In this document: one piece after another, positions 9,601 through 21,082 of the stretch | Layout: each line of letters starts with the position of its first letter | Numbering within the stretch: the first letter of the stretch is position 1 | Assembly: GCA_014529385.2 (NCBI GenBank) | Contig: CM043953.1 | Span: 90,649,842 to 90,713,841, forward strand | Source of the DNA: Adiantum capillus-veneris | Lineage: Eukaryota > Streptophyta > Polypodiopsida > Polypodiales > Pteridaceae | DNA length: 64,000 nt | Direction of reading: 5' to 3' | The notes under the pieces: model-generated | What the model saw: the letters and a program-made list of their open reading frames with translations, nothing else | The model's database searches: none | What the model was told of the DNA's origin: nothing | Position numbers and translations under genes: made by a program

Positions 9601-10016
9601 TTAGCCTATAGGAATCTTACATAATGTATGGCACACAAGGAACTGCCGTGTGTTTGAAGGAGGTCTTGAGGTGGCAATCTTCGCAAAAATTATACAAGAG
9701 AGCAAAGTGCTAATATGGATGCTCGGACGCAAGCAACACTCGGAGGATTGGTCTAGGACTACTTGTGCCTTGTCGATAGTAGAGGGCATGCTTAAGACGG
9801 GGGAAAATCTTGGCTATCGGTAATTAAAAGATCTCAGAAGAACATGATAAGGGACCCTATGTATCAAGGATAAGGGGGCGAGTTGGGTGGGATGGTTGCC
9901 CTGATAGCTGATGTAACTATGGTCCCTGGATGACGTCATGGCTCAACACGAGCATGACAAGACCTTGTAATTATTTGGGTTGATAAATATAAGTCACTGA
10001 CAATTGTGAGTTTTGC
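9601..10016 (+). pseudogene. 5'-truncated LINE, C-terminal end and 3' UTR
   Basis: The translation IGILHNVWHTRNCRVFEGGL, then FAKIIQES, parallels YYFKHVWKAMNCRIFENTI with FTKIIQES at 34,100 in the large LINE; this is the tail of the plant zinc-binding RT domain (zf-RVT). The 3' UTRs also match: both contain GTCATGGCT, then ACGAGCATGA, then CATTGTGAGTTTTG or a one-base variant. It is a dead-on-arrival 3' fragment, as expected from incomplete reverse transcription. Confidence 0.75.
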
Positions 10017-10086
10017 TCTTTTGTTTTTTTAAGGAATCTAATAGATTAATATTTGTCATTGGTAGAGCTAGCATGTATGTACGTTG

Positions 10087-10323
10087 CTAGCCACAGTAGG
10101 TTGCTTCTTGCTCAACCAAGATATGCATGAATTGCCGAGCATGAAACAAAAACCACTTTGTGGACTCTCGTGTGTCATAGCAACGAGCCCAATTTGAGTT
10201 AGAAAAAGCATGTAAATCTAGCGGCAATGATCCCCCTAGGGATATGTACGCTTTGTCATACGTGTCAAAGGCTGGGAACTTGCATGTGCACTGTGTGCGA
10301 GCTTCGAAAGGCTGCAAGCACAC
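10087..10323 (-). pseudogene. Ty1/copia RNase H fragment
   Basis: The minus-strand frame contains LHAFSNSNWARCYDTRES followed by TKWFLFHARQFM. This matches the copia RNase H pattern L.gysDsDWAgc.dtRrSTsGy.f, with the catalytic Asp replaced by Asn. The following residues (VEQEATYCG) fit the ..KKQ..va.SsaEaEY region. Only about 55 residues remain. Confidence 0.5.
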
Positions 10324-10369
10324 AACCAGAGAGTCCTAACAAGCTCAAAGAAACAATGGTGTGTCACTC

Positions 10370-10469
10370 ACCGCTCAATGCTTCCATCGTGAAAGATCTT
10401 GTGCTACGAAGAAGAAGGAGCCGCCGTCGACGCTGCGCTCAACCGCCTTGCCGCCGCCGTAATGCTCGA

Positions 10470-10545
<76 letters not shown>

Positions 10546-10871
10546 GCACACGCACGCACACGCACACACACGTGAGCACACTAAGGAGAAGGAGACAGAG
10601 ATGGAGCAAGAGCACTTTTTAGCTTACACCTCCAAGAATGAGGATTTTTAGGTCAAATGGACCTTTTATACGAGTTTGGCCCATTCACACATGGGTGCCC
10701 ACAGTGGCCAGTCGTTGCAAAACTACTGTAAAAATAAGATAAGTGGTGCGCCTCTCATCAGAGATCACCTACACACCTATTGGACCGACAAGCCCAGTCC
10801 ATGACTCAATCAAATAAATAATATGCGTTCGTTGAAGGTAATAGGGTGTCAGTGAGGGTTAACATGCCCCC
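10370..10871 (-). mobile_element. LTR-like sequence with polypurine tract and TATA box
   Basis: On the minus strand, AGGAAAGGGGGGCA is followed by TGTTAACCC, the usual junction of a polypurine tract with a 3' LTR. About 200 bp further is CGTATAAAAGG, a good TATA box. The presumed LTR includes the compound (CT)n(CA)n microsatellite at 10474-10543. Its far end and partner LTR were not identified; a tRNA-Met-like site (TGGTACTAGAGCCC, minus strand near 11,490) might mark the other end of a short internal region. Confidence 0.5.
10474..10543 (+). repeat. Compound (CT)n(CA)n microsatellite
   Basis: About 29 bp of CT followed by about 40 bp of CA. Frames across it are artefacts. Confidence 0.95.
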
Positions 10872-12940
10872 CTTTCCTGATGTAGATTCCGTCCTCGGAA
10901 GCTATTGAGATGAAGATCGTTCGTCTAGGTGGAAGAGCATCCGGGATTGAATGTCCTTAGCCTTCTTCAATGACTACAAAATCAACCAAAATTGGCACAG
11001 TAATTGCATTCTCCATACCAATTAAAAAGCATATGCAGTTGTAGGCACACAAATTGATCGGTAACAGAATATTAAACAATTTGTCAGCAGTAAACATTAA
11101 ACTGTAATATAATCAAACGCATAAACAGTTGTAAAGGTAAAAAACTAAACAAGTCCGGGGTCGCTAATTTAACGACCGAAAGGCACTAAAGGTCAACTAT
11201 TAATACCATGGGCAAGCTTCTTAATTTTCTTTGGTCAATTAAGTTCTTTAATCATGAGAGCCAAGTATTTCATGTCCGAGGGCTGACTAGAGGCTATACC
11301 TAGAAGACCTTGTAGTTAGGATAAAAGGAATTGCTCATGAAATCATCACCTGACTTATTCTCTTTTCGTTGACTCCCCAAAGTCTTTTCACATTGATTCA
11401 ATTTTGATGTATGTGCTTACTTTGTACGCTTTGGGTTTTTTGCTTTTCAAGGAAAAGTGCCCACACCGGGAACCTCTAGGGCTCTAGTACCATAGGCGAT
11501 ACATGTGAGTGAAGTACCAAATCAAGCTTGGATTTCTCTTCCAGCTTAAGATTTTATATTGTGGTACTATTGATTATTTTGTTTGTTTTAAGCATTTTAA
11601 TTTTGTAACTTTGGGGGGTCATATAACATTGTTACCCTCCCCACACTCATCACACTAGTAAACTCCCTTTATAATACTTAAGCTAAAGATCATTAGGGAC
11701 TAAGCCCACTAGAAAGCCCTAGTACATTGCACACAATGTTGCCTAAATTGGATTAAGAGCCTAAACTAACCATTGATTATTAGGAAGGCATTCCCCATGG
11801 TATTAAGAGAAGATCTCTAACTCCTAACTTGGTCAAACTAGCTTAGTCAGAACTGCTTGATTTTGAAACCTAGACAAGGGATTATGACAAAAAACTATAT
11901 AGAATATAATATTTAATCTAAGCAGATGTGTTGAATATTGTGCTACCAATCCATTTAAAGCAGACAAACATGGATGCAAAAAAAAGAAGACAAGAGACAA
12001 TGCTAATGGACAAGAAACACATGTTTGTGTTGACGATCGCGCTCGATTTGAAGAGTGAACGAGAGAAAGATTCCATGAAGTTCAAAATCCAAACAACAAC
12101 AACACGTTCCTGTACACACTAGGAAACACAAAGAATACCTCTAGGAGGCACATCAGTGGCAAGAGGCACCAACCCTTATTGAACACAATTAAACAACATA
12201 AGGGATCGTAACCTAATTATTTACACCCCCCTAGAGAATCAAGGGAACAGGATATTGTAGAGATTGGGAGGTAACCCTAAGGCTAAACCCCTATCCTCGT
12301 CATCGTCGAGAAAAAAAAAATCAACATCCATGAGACCATACGTGCCATGCGTGTAATCATGTAAATCTTCTTCATCATTAAAGGCACACATGTTTACTAA
12401 GAAGGTCAATAGACGTCTATAGTCATCTTAGTCAAAAGGGTAGGCTTGTGCAATGGGAGAGACGCTCTCTACTAAGTATGGATCAGTCGTGGTCAAGAGA
12501 CGTATCAGCCATTCTAACTCCTCGAAATTCCTCTCACATGCTAGCGTACCTACCAAATCTCATTCACATGCAAGCACCGACTAGACTATGTAAAACACTT
12601 GTGAAAAGTAAAGAGGGTACCTCTGACCCAAGGTAGGAGTAGATGACTCTAGAGTACTATCCATATCTATACACCCAGATAGATGATGGTTAGAGTGCAA
12701 ATATTATAAGGGCCGTGTCAAAAGGTCGTGTCCTTGTGCATAATGTGTTTTCATGATTTTGTGACATATATAGAACTTGTAGGTTTCTAGATTTTTGTTT
12801 GGTGGCTCTTGCTCTTTTGCTTTTTTTATTTTGGTTTTTGTGAGTATAAGGCTTTATACATCATTCCCTAATATTGGATATTGAGAGGTCAGGGAGGAAG
12901 GTTAAGAGGGGAGCAAGTGAATGATGGATGTCAGCAAACA
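10872..12940. other. Unassigned, probably decayed LTR retrotransposon DNA
   Basis: No coding region is recognised. The right part (from 12,940 downward on the minus strand) should be the 3' LTR of the next element: it begins TGTTTGCTGACATCC right after a polypurine tract. Its far end cannot be placed because no second copy exists in the window. The rest is AT-rich with short frames only. Confidence 0.45.
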
Positions 12941-12961
12941 CTCCCCCCTTCCTTGAGTAGA

Positions 12962-13712
12962 TCATACCTTTTGGAATGGTGTCATCACCTTTTGAAACCA
13001 ATTGTTCCAAGTTTTCTTGGGTGAAGACTTTAACCAATAGTTTTTGACCGCCCTAGGCATTTCATCTAGTTGCAAGGGTGGTAAGGTACTCTCCCATGAT
13101 TTTATTTGCAACGTTGTTGTAGGTGGTGAACTTACAACGGGAGGTGAAAACTCTTTCTTGTTTGTATGGATATGTACAATGGTATGTGGAGTTTGTGTCA
13201 AAGATTCTATTTTTGTATATGAACTACATGAAGAGCAAGAAGATTCATTTGTTTTTCTATGGTTGACATGAGCAAAACAAGACCTTCTCGCTTGGACACC
13301 CAAACTAGCTCCGAATCAGGTGTATGATCTTTCCTTTCCCACGATCTTCAATCGGCTTTATTGTCACAGGATTTGACTCACATGGGTAAGGTGAAAGGTA
13401 AGAACACAATTTACGTTTTGGCACCCAAATTTGATCATTTCCTTGATAGCATCCTTGGGCTTCCAATAGTTGTTTAGGAATCCAATGCAACGTTTTCTTA
13501 CATTTATGGGAGCGAGTGGGGCGTTTCTTACAAGAATCTTGTTTTTTAGCATCATCCATGGTCGCTAAAGAAGCTTTAGGGACCCACTTGTATGTTTTCT
13601 CAGTTATATTGTGATGGGTCTTGTGTGTCTCATTTTTTGTTTCAACTTCATAAGTTGAAGCTTTAGAGAGTTGGGCTATAGGGACATATGGTTCAACCTC
13701 CTGGACATGCAC
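12962..13712 (-). pseudogene. C-terminal region of the gypsy polyprotein with W-(V/I)-P-K repeats
   Basis: Downstream of the protease, the frame at 13305-13712 contains three spaced motifs: YKWVPKASL, HWIPKQLLEAQ and IWVPKRKL. It is in the same reading frame as the protease and integrase, separated by a few stops. A frameshift leads to a second stretch (12962-13303) ending beside the polypurine tract. The function is unknown. Similar W-P-K repeats could be a spacer or a nucleocapsid-like region, but no zinc knuckle is present. Confidence 0.5.
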
Positions 13713-13829
13713 TGTTTTTTTTGTTTTATTTCCTCAGGAAGTAATATCTCAGGGACTATGGCTTGAGTGATAGGGCTAAGAGTTGGTTTTTGCATTGTGA
13801 AACTCCCTATCCCCCAATCAATAGTGCAT

Positions 13830-14264
13830 TTTGGTCGCTATCATCCACGTGCGTCCTAGGTTTATATTACCTTCCATAGTTCCAACAGGCATGACCAAAA
13901 ATTCTTGAGCTACAACCCCGTTGTCATAACTGATAGAAGTGTGCTAGATACCAAAAATCACATTTTTTTTCTTGTTGACACCCTTGACTTGGATAGTACT
14001 CTCAGACAGAGATGGCTCTCCCAACTGACACCACACCCCATATGACAACAGATTATATTTAGCACCCGTGTCTAACAAGGCGTTATATAGCACTTTCCCA
14101 TAGGTGCTATTTAGTTCAATAGGGTATCGTAGACGTGTGTCAGAGTCCAACCAATCATCCTCTATTTCAACGTGGAACGCATGTGTAACTCCAAAGTTGG
14201 CCTCTCGTTGGCGTCTTATGTGTTGTCTCTCCTTAGCCTCAGCTTGAGCTTGTATTTTCTTCAA
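13830..14264 (-). pseudogene. Aspartic protease domain located after integrase
   Basis: The frame shows ALLDTGAKYNLLSYGVW, with the catalytic Asp codon at 14070-14072 and the full DTG triad signature. It continues through VKGVNKKKNVIFG, a stop at about 13944, then AQEFLVMPVG and LGRTWM, the usual second lobe and the LGR-W closing motif. Retroviral-type proteases cut the polyprotein. A charged linker (KKIQAQAEAKERQHIRRQRE) joins it to the integrase C-terminus in the same frame, with only one stop (14391-14393) between. No second protease is visible upstream of the RT. Confidence 0.75.
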
Positions 14265-15690
14265 TTCTGTTTGTGCCTTGGCTACCTTTTTTTTATGGAT
14301 GGCACGTAGCTCCTCTTGGCTTAAAGGGTTATAATATCTTTTAAATTTGCTCCCATTGAGGAATCCAATGGTTTCAACTCCATCAAGACTTTAAACACGA
14401 ATGGTACCTTGTGGGGTGATTTCATATACTCTATATGGTCCTTTTCCCCCATATTTCAACTTTTTCTTTTCTTTACGCACTCTGTACATAAGGACTTTAT
14501 CACCAACATTGATATCTTTGTTCTTTAGATGACGGTCAAACCATTTCTTCCTCCTATCTTTCTCTACAAGTGCATTTTGCACAACCAATTTTATTTTTTC
14601 GTCTAACCTTTCAAGGATATATAAACGCTCAACTAAAGGGTTACCATCCCAACCTTCTTGTGAAGCTACGCGCAGACAAGGAATTACAAATTTCCATGGC
14701 ATAACTGCCTCTTGGCCATATAGCATTTTGAATGGTATACAGTTTAATAGACACTTTGTAAGAATTATGATAAGCCCATAGAGCTTATGTGAGCTTCAAA
14801 TTCCAATCTGTGCGATCAGCTTCAACTGTTTTGGTCAAGATAGAAATTAAGGTCTTGTTGGTGCTCTCAGCTTGCCCATTTGCTTGTAAATAATAAGGTG
14901 TGGACTTATGTTGGGCTATCATGAAATTTGTCATGAGTTCCTTTATCACTCCATTGATAAAATGAGTACCATTGTCACTCACAATCTCAAAGGGACAACC
15001 AAATCTTGTAATAATGTTCTCAAAGAGAAACTTGGTAGTTGACCTTGCATCAGCCTTACATGTCGCCCTAGCTTCCGTCCACTTTGTCACATAGTCAGTG
15101 GCAACGATAATATATTGAGATTGAGTGTTACGAGCTGCCGGACTAATTGGGCCTACAAAGTCTAAACCCCATTTTTCAAATGGCTGAGTCACTTTAGCAG
15201 GATGTAAGGGCATCTTATCCTTTCGTTGTGTGATCTTGTAATGTTAGCATTCATCACATCCTTTTGCAAAAAGTGATGCATCCCTGAACAAGGTAGGCCA
15301 CCAATAGCCTGATTGCAACACCTTTCTAGCAGTTAGTTCCCCTGAGAAATGTCCTCCGTCTATATCCATGTGGGCTTCTTGCAGTATGTATAAATACTCA
15401 TCCTCACCAGCACAACGTCTAAGAATATCGTCCTTCCCTAGCTTGCAGAGAGTTCCTGCAATGAGAGAATAAGGCTCACATTCTTTTAACAGTTTTTGAG
15501 CTATATCCTTACAAAGCTCCTTGGGTGGAAAACCATTAACTAGAAAGTTCACAATCTTCTCACTCCATTCAGGCATGGTCTCGACTAGGAATAGCGAAGT
15601 ATCTGGCAATTCATCATCAACTCCAATAGGGGCTTCACCATTGGGTATGCAAGACAAATGATCCACCATGACATGTCTTTTACCAGGTCT
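14265..15690 (-). pseudogene. Gypsy integrase (zinc finger, DDE core, C-terminal domain)
   Basis: The zinc finger has HMDIDGGHFSGELTARK, WWPTLFRDA and CDEC, keeping the HHCC ligands. The core (14785-15213) keeps all three catalytic residues: LDFVGPI, SDNGTHF and NGQAEST. The C-terminal part has VGDKVLMYRVRKEKKKLKYG, GPYRVYEI and, after one stop, GFLNGSKFKRYYNP, the usual integrase end. There is no chromodomain, so it is not a chromovirus; it is closer to Tat/Athila-like elements. It is split by stops or shifts near 14,740 and 15,230. Confidence 0.85.
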
Positions 15691-16257
15691 CACCACAATG
15701 GTGAAATCAAACTCAAGAAGAATTAACAACCAGCGTGTAATTCTTCCCGTGGAACAAGGTTTACTTACTAGATACAAAAAAAAATTGATGATCCACATAG
15801 AAAACAAACTTGTTGGCAAGAAGGTAGTAGTAAAATTTCTTCACTACGTAAATCATAGCTAAACCTTCCCACTTTGTAGTGGTGTAGTTCCTCTTAGCAT
15901 CATTCAATTGACGACTTGCAAAGCTAATGGGGTAGTCCAATTTATGTTCTCCTGGTTGAGTTAGAACACACCCAATCGCAAAGTTCAATGCATCAATATG
16001 CACATGAAAAATTACATTCCAATCGGGCACTCGTAGAATGGGAGCGTTTGTCAAGGTCTTTTTCAATGACTCATAAGCATGGTCACACTCTGTGGTCCAG
16101 TGGAACTCAATAAGAAGCTTGTGTTTAAAATCAACCGCCGCCGGTAATAACCAACATGGCCCATGAACCTTTGAAGTCCTTTATAGTTTGTAGGTGGTGG
16201 CAAATCAGCAATGGCTTTAATTTTGTTTTCATATATGGAAATCCCATTTTTGGACAC
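15691..16257 (-). pseudogene. Gypsy RT connection and RNase H
   Basis: The upstream piece (16063-16257) has GLQRFMGHVGYYRR, the RT thumb and connection motif. The next frame has FHVHIDALNFAIGCVLTQ, the RNase H first-Asp block (consensus DAS..giGavL.Q), then ISFASRQLNDAKRNYTTTKW with the E/K region, and FYVDHQFF, the usual TDH block. The thumb piece and RNase H overlap in different frames, so one indel lies near 16,060. Confidence 0.8.
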
Positions 16258-17046
16258 TATATGCCCTAAAATGACTCCATTTTTAACCCAAAAATTGGCA
16301 TTTAAAAGGGTTTAAGGAGATGCAATACAATCTGCACTTCTCAAACACTTTTCGTAAACATGATAGATGTTCTTTCCAAGAAGAATCAACACAAAGGTCA
16401 TCTAAAAAAGCTTCACAAAACTCCCTCAAATATTCTCTAAAAGCAGTTTTTATTAATGTTTGGAAGGTAGCAGGAGCATTGGTTAAGCCAAAAGCCATAA
16501 CACGAAATGCGAACACTCCGAATTTGGTTATAACAACCGTTTTAGCTTGTTCCTCTATTGCAAATGTGATTTGATTGTATCCAGAGTACCCATCTAAAAA
16601 TCTATAAGCTTCCTTTCCTGCAACTCTTTCAAGCACAGCAAGGGGTAATGGTCCCTCCTAGTGGCGGCATTGACCTTCTTGAGATCCACGCACACTCCGA
16701 GTTTCCCATTATTTTCCAACACAATCACTATTGGAGACACCCATTCTGAGTGCTCAATAGGGTATATGAATCCGCATTTGACAAGCTTTTCAATCTCTTC
16801 TTGAACAATCTTTGCATGCTTAGGATTCATTGGGTAAGGACGTTGTTGGACTGGTTTAGCCATACTATTTACGGGGATTGTGTGTTGCACCATGGAAGGT
16901 GGAATACCTTTCATATCATGATATATCCAAGCAAATATATCCTTGAAATCCTTGAGAAGTTCTTTAAGTACACACTCCTCAGTCTCTGTCAGATCTTGGG
17001 CAATGAAAACAGGTTTGGATTATTCTCTTGGGTCTGCTAACTCTAT
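16258..17046 (-). pseudogene. Gypsy reverse transcriptase
   Basis: RT blocks in order: VQHTIPVNSMAKPVQQRPYP, CGFIYPIEHSEWVSPIVIV, VCVDLKKVNAATRRDHYPL, FLDGYSGYNQITFA, FAFRVMAFGLTNAPATFQTL and AFLDDLCV. The catalytic pair is intact as LDD. A frameshift near 16,600-16,640 separates palm halves. RT copies element RNA to DNA in virus-like particles. Confidence 0.88.
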
Positions 17047-18317
17047 TTCCTTATCGTTGGACTGTCATAGACTCCATTACTTCCATCGATAGGTGTCCTC
17101 TATGCCTTTGTATACACAACCTTATGTTCCTCTATGGTGCAGGATTTGAAATGTTCATGTGCAGGGTGTAAGTTTGTGGGGTCTTGTTTTCCTATGGAAT
17201 GTGTTTTCCCTTCTGCTTCCTTTTGTTGTTGAACTAACTCTTGATTTTGTCGTCTCCTTACGGTACGGCTCAACTTTGGCTTCTCTGTAGCCTCTAGTTG
17301 TGCAATGTCAATGGGTTGTGGACTACACCATGTAACGCTTTGAAGGTATTCACCCAAATTATCTACCAACTTTCGATGGGCATCACATGCCCCTATAATA
17401 AAGCCATTTTGCGGTAGATTTCTTTTCATTTATTCTAGCACGCACATTTTCTTGATATCGTTGCCTCTTATATCTCTTACTCTTCTTATCTAATTTTTTA
17501 TTACGATCAATCTCTAGTGAAGAGTCACTAGATGAATCGCTACTTGTGTCTTCTGCTCCCCTGGATAGATTGTCATATAGCGTACCATTGGGCCGTGAAT
17601 GGTTTGTCCCCACATTTGCATTAAGATTTAACTCAGATTCTTCGTCCTCAGAGTCAATTTCAATTGATGATTCTGACTCCGAATCGTGTGGGCTATAGTC
17701 TTGTGAGACGCTACTGGTTCGAATGTCAGTCAGGCCTTCATCTTGTAGGTCATCAGAAGCTATATGCATTGCTTCTATCATATTTAAGGGTATGAGTTGT
17801 GGCATTTCATCCCCTCAGGTGTTACCCAGGTCGTCCCCCTATTTCCCTAAGTGTCTATGGTTGCTCCTAGGTGGACCCAATCTACATTGTCAGACTCAGT
17901 CATCCCAGGTAGAACATCCATATAAGGATAATCTTCCCCAACATCAATGTCCATTTTACATGTGTAACAATACTGCAATGGGACCGAGTGAACTGTGGTG
18001 TCAGATCTATGATCAATTATAAATATGTTTCCTAGAGGATGTGCTTGACCAGTTACAAGATCCACTCGAATGACAGAATCTTGGAATTGCAAGTAGACAT
18101 GGTTTTTAGATAAGTCATACACCAACTGTGTTTGTAATCTGGATCTGCCTAGGTGTTGGCTCTAGATCCCTTGGCTATCTTCTACCAATTGCTTGACTCG
18201 CTCGATCTCCTCTATAGGGTTTGGGTAAGTTCCTATCTTCTTCTTGGGTCCTAGCTGTTGTGGCTCATGACGATCTTCCTTGTTGGTTTTTTTCCTAGTG
18301 ATCATTTTGGTCTCCAT
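17047..18317 (-). pseudogene. N-terminal region of the gypsy polyprotein, no recognisable gag
   Basis: Open frames begin with METKMITRKKTNKED near 18,317 and run through 17847-18125 (GNIFIIDHRSDTTVH; CYTCKMDIDVGEDYPYMDVL), an acidic Ser-rich stretch (17383-17805) and a basic stretch with RTVRRRQNQELVQQQK. Together this is about 420 codons before the RT. I see neither a gag capsid motif, a CCHC knuckle nor a DTG/DSG protease motif. Either gag is absent and supplied in trans, or it is too diverged to see. Confidence 0.45.
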
Positions 18318-18929
18318 GGTTTCACCTGAATTCTTCAGTGTCGTTCATATATACGGTGAGTGGCATAAAATGGTAACCATCTTTTTGCAACATTTGTCAG
18401 CCTACTCAACGTCCTCTTCCTCATATGTGTATATATTTTTCTACGCTATTAAGTTATCTAGAGTAAATTCCCCCTCTTCGTTTAACCTTTGTGGCGACAC
18501 ATACATTATACTCTTCCCAAAAATGTCACCTTAGTCATATATTTATATTACCACCCTTTTCTTTTTTGCTTGGTAAATAGAATAAGCATACAATAACCAA
18601 CTATATACCCCCAAACTTTCTTACCTCTTGTGAATTAGTAGTAGAAAAATAATATATCCATCTTCCACCCCATATAGATAAATTCCCATGGAAATCAACT
18701 CTCCACTTGTCTTTACCAAAGATTATGGTCCCTCTCTACAAGTCTTCTATGCCCCCTACATAGGTGGCCCAATATCTCTTAAGAATATACATATAGTTTC
18801 TCTCCTTTCAAAAAGACTCCAATTGTATATTCTTTTCACAAGCAAATAATATTGGGCCCTCCTCTATTTGTTTAAGCATCATAGCCTTTTGAAAAAGCAT
18901 GATTCCCCTTGGATGCATACAAGCAAAGG
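18318..18929. other. AT-rich spacer between two head-to-head gypsy elements
   Basis: This is where the minus-strand element's 5' LTR should be, but no LTR end, primer site or partner of the 12,940 LTR can be seen. No coding frame is recognised. Confidence 0.4.
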
Positions 18930-19800
18930 GCCCATACAAGAAGACTTGGAAGCAAAAGGTTCCCTAGCCTAGTGTGGACCTTCCAAACCGAATTCCTTGG
19001 TGCATGGGCGTGAAGAATAGTCCAAATTCATATCAAACATGTTGAGAAGGTCAATTTTGCCTTTTGAAGCATGTCATTCCGAGCTACAGGTAAAAAGTTA
19101 TGGTCAAAATAGTGTAAATCTGTCAGATTCGCAGCAAAAGGGAACTGTAAATCAAGTAAATCAAGAGGGTGAGATCTTATTTTTCCCCTACTCATCTTCT
19201 AGAAGAGCAATGAGTGTTCAAGGTCACTTGCATGTGATGGGACCAACCTAAAGATGCTTTCTAAATGCCAAGACAGACAAGTTGAGATACCACGCAGGAG
19301 CCACCCGTAGGGCCTCATGGTAGAGCCCACCTACAATATGCACCCCTATGGAGCCTTCACGGTCTAAAATGATATTTTTGGTGAATAAATAGTCCCTTTT
19401 ATGTCCAAAATTCAATGAGTGGTCAAAGGACACTTAATTAGGTCTAATCACTTACTCTAATTAAGTGTAGCATAATCCCACTCCTACACAACTATAAATA
19501 GCCCCCCTTGGAGAGACTCAAGGACACGCACCTATATTTTCAACTTCATGTTGTTTCTTGATCAATAGTAGAGAAAACCCCAACTCTCCCTCTTTCACAT
19601 CCTCCCTCCTAACCCTCCTCTTTGGAGGAAGTGCAACTCTATTCTCCACTCTTTCCATTCTACCATCTCTTACTCCATAAACCCAATAAATCATTTGTAG
19701 CACCTCAATAACTTGTAAATACATCACGATCTCTCTCATGGTTATGTTAATGATCATGAAATCATCTTCAAAACTTTCAAGTGTCGCAATTCGTGATGGT
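18930..19800 (+). mobile_element. Probable 5' LTR of the plus-strand gypsy element
   Basis: The region lies upstream of the gag-pol frame and has promoter features: AACTATAAATAGCCC near 19,490 and, downstream, AT-rich signals such as CCAATAAATCATTTG. It has no long frame. The exact ends cannot be set because the 3' LTR is absent from the window. Confidence 0.4.
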
Positions 19801-20485
19801 TAGCCAGCGTCTGTCCTCCCCTTAAAAGGTGTGCGAGAAATCAAGTAAGTGTTCTATTCTCAATTTACCATTGGTTTGTTTCTCCACACTTATTCAATTG
19901 GTCTAAAGAAATTTCTCACTCCAACTCTCTTTTGCTTCATTACATATGCATGTGGCTACCTCTCATGGTGATTTTATTTGTGTCACGGCATTGCATAGAT
20001 GGAGATGAGCTCTCTATGCAAAGTGTGTTAGTTTGATGTAAGTGATTCTCTTGTGTGTTTGAGAGGCAAGTCTTGTGCGCATGATTTTTTTGATGAGTGC
20101 TTGAGAGAAGAAGAGTTTGGATGTATTATGGGTATTCTTATGGGAAGAAGGTGAATGCTATTCCATAAATTGCATATTTCATTTTGATGCACGGCATTGG
20201 GTTGCATAATCGTTGATGGTGTTCAAGTGTCCAAAGTGTATATAGAGTAAGGGGGTTTTCAAAGTGTGTTGCTTGAGTGGGTGAGTGCAAGTGTTATTTT
20301 GATTGGTTTCCTTCTCCACTCCCAAAAGAAGGTGGTGCCCCAAGTAATGTGCGTACCTCTTTACGAACATTTTGTGAGGGTAGGCCCATTGGTTTGGGTT
20401 TAGAGGCCCCATTTCAAAAAGCTCGCCCTCATAAAGTGGTGCCCCCACTGAGGAACATATTTCCAAGTTACCTTCAAATTTTTTA
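19801..20485 (+). other. Untranslated leader of the gypsy element
   Basis: Between the probable LTR and the first mini-ORF there is T-rich sequence without a recognisable gene or a clear tRNA primer site. A stretch at 20,330-20,450 repeats GTGGTGCCCC-like words. It is best read as leader. Confidence 0.4.
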
Positions 20486-20701
20486 GTGATGAACAATGGA
20501 GTTTCCATCTATCCATTTCATTTTGCACAACACATTAGAGTAAATGTTCACATAGATAGAAAAGTCTTTTTCCAACAACGCATTGTTTTTATGTTTGGTG
20601 CAGAAAGACTTAGAGAAATACTGGCATCACCCAATCCAATTATACTTCCAATCATCAATTATGAAACTTCTTTTGATGTTCACGTTTTCATTTTGTTTTA
20701 A
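20486..20701 (+). CDS. Leader mini-ORF 1 (71 aa), paralogue of mini-ORF 2
   Basis: A short frame with a hydrophobic C-terminus: FGAERLREILASPNPIILPI, then NYETSFDVHVFILF. It aligns without gaps along its second half to the frame at 20785-20997, sharing FG..RL.EI.AS.NP.ILP.I.YE...DV..FIL. Two frames conserving this many residues while the DNA has diverged suggests past protein-level selection. No known family comes to mind. The first Met could be residue 1 or 2. Confidence 0.45.
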   Translation: MMNNGVSIYPFHFAQHIRVNVHIDRKVFFQQRIVFMFGAERLREILASPNPIILPIINYETSFDVHVFILF

Positions 20702-20784
20702 AGGCAGGAACAAGGAGTGGTGAAGGGGTGCTCAAGGGCCATATGAAGGAACGAGGTCTTCAAACCAACAACGAGGAGTAGCAC

Positions 20785-20997
20785 ATGAATCACGATCAAA
20801 ACAATGAACCTTTTAGGCCTATTGCTTGGCAATCCATTCATATAATCATTGCAACTAAGTTTAGGTTTCAGTCTATCATAAGGAGGATATTTGGATCCAC
20901 TCGCCTCAATGAAATCAATGCTTCAATTAATCCATTTATTCTACCTATGATAAAGTACGAATTAACAATGGATGTGTACATCTTCATTTTAATGTAA
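20785..20997 (+). CDS. Leader mini-ORF 2 (70 aa), paralogue of mini-ORF 1
   Basis: Frame with IFGSTRLNEINASINPFILP, then MIKYELTMDVYIFILM. It begins 83 bp after mini-ORF 1 ends and stops 85 bp before the gag-pol start at 21083. Both could be accessory proteins of the element or relics of one tandem-duplicated coding segment. See mini-ORF 1 for the shared pattern. Confidence 0.45.
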   Translation: MNHDQNNEPFRPIAWQSIHIIIATKFRFQSIIRRIFGSTRLNEINASINPFILPMIKYELTMDVYIFILM

Positions 20998-21082
20998 TCA
21001 GATTTATAGTGTCAATAATCTTGTGCGGCCCGTAAGAGAAAAGTTTCTTTAAAAAAAAGAGATTTCAAAAAGTCTAAACAAA

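Larger units (their letters stand above)
12941..18317 (-). mobile_element. Ty3/gypsy element with protease downstream of integrase
   Basis: The minus strand holds, in order: an N-terminal region without a recognisable gag, reverse transcriptase, RNase H, integrase, then an aspartic protease and a C-terminal region, followed by a polypurine tract (12941-12950) and an LTR start at 12940. Canonical Ty3/gypsy order is gag-PR-RT-RH-IN, so the protease position is abnormal. The 5' LTR and primer site were not found. Several in-frame stops make the copy inactive. Confidence 0.75.
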
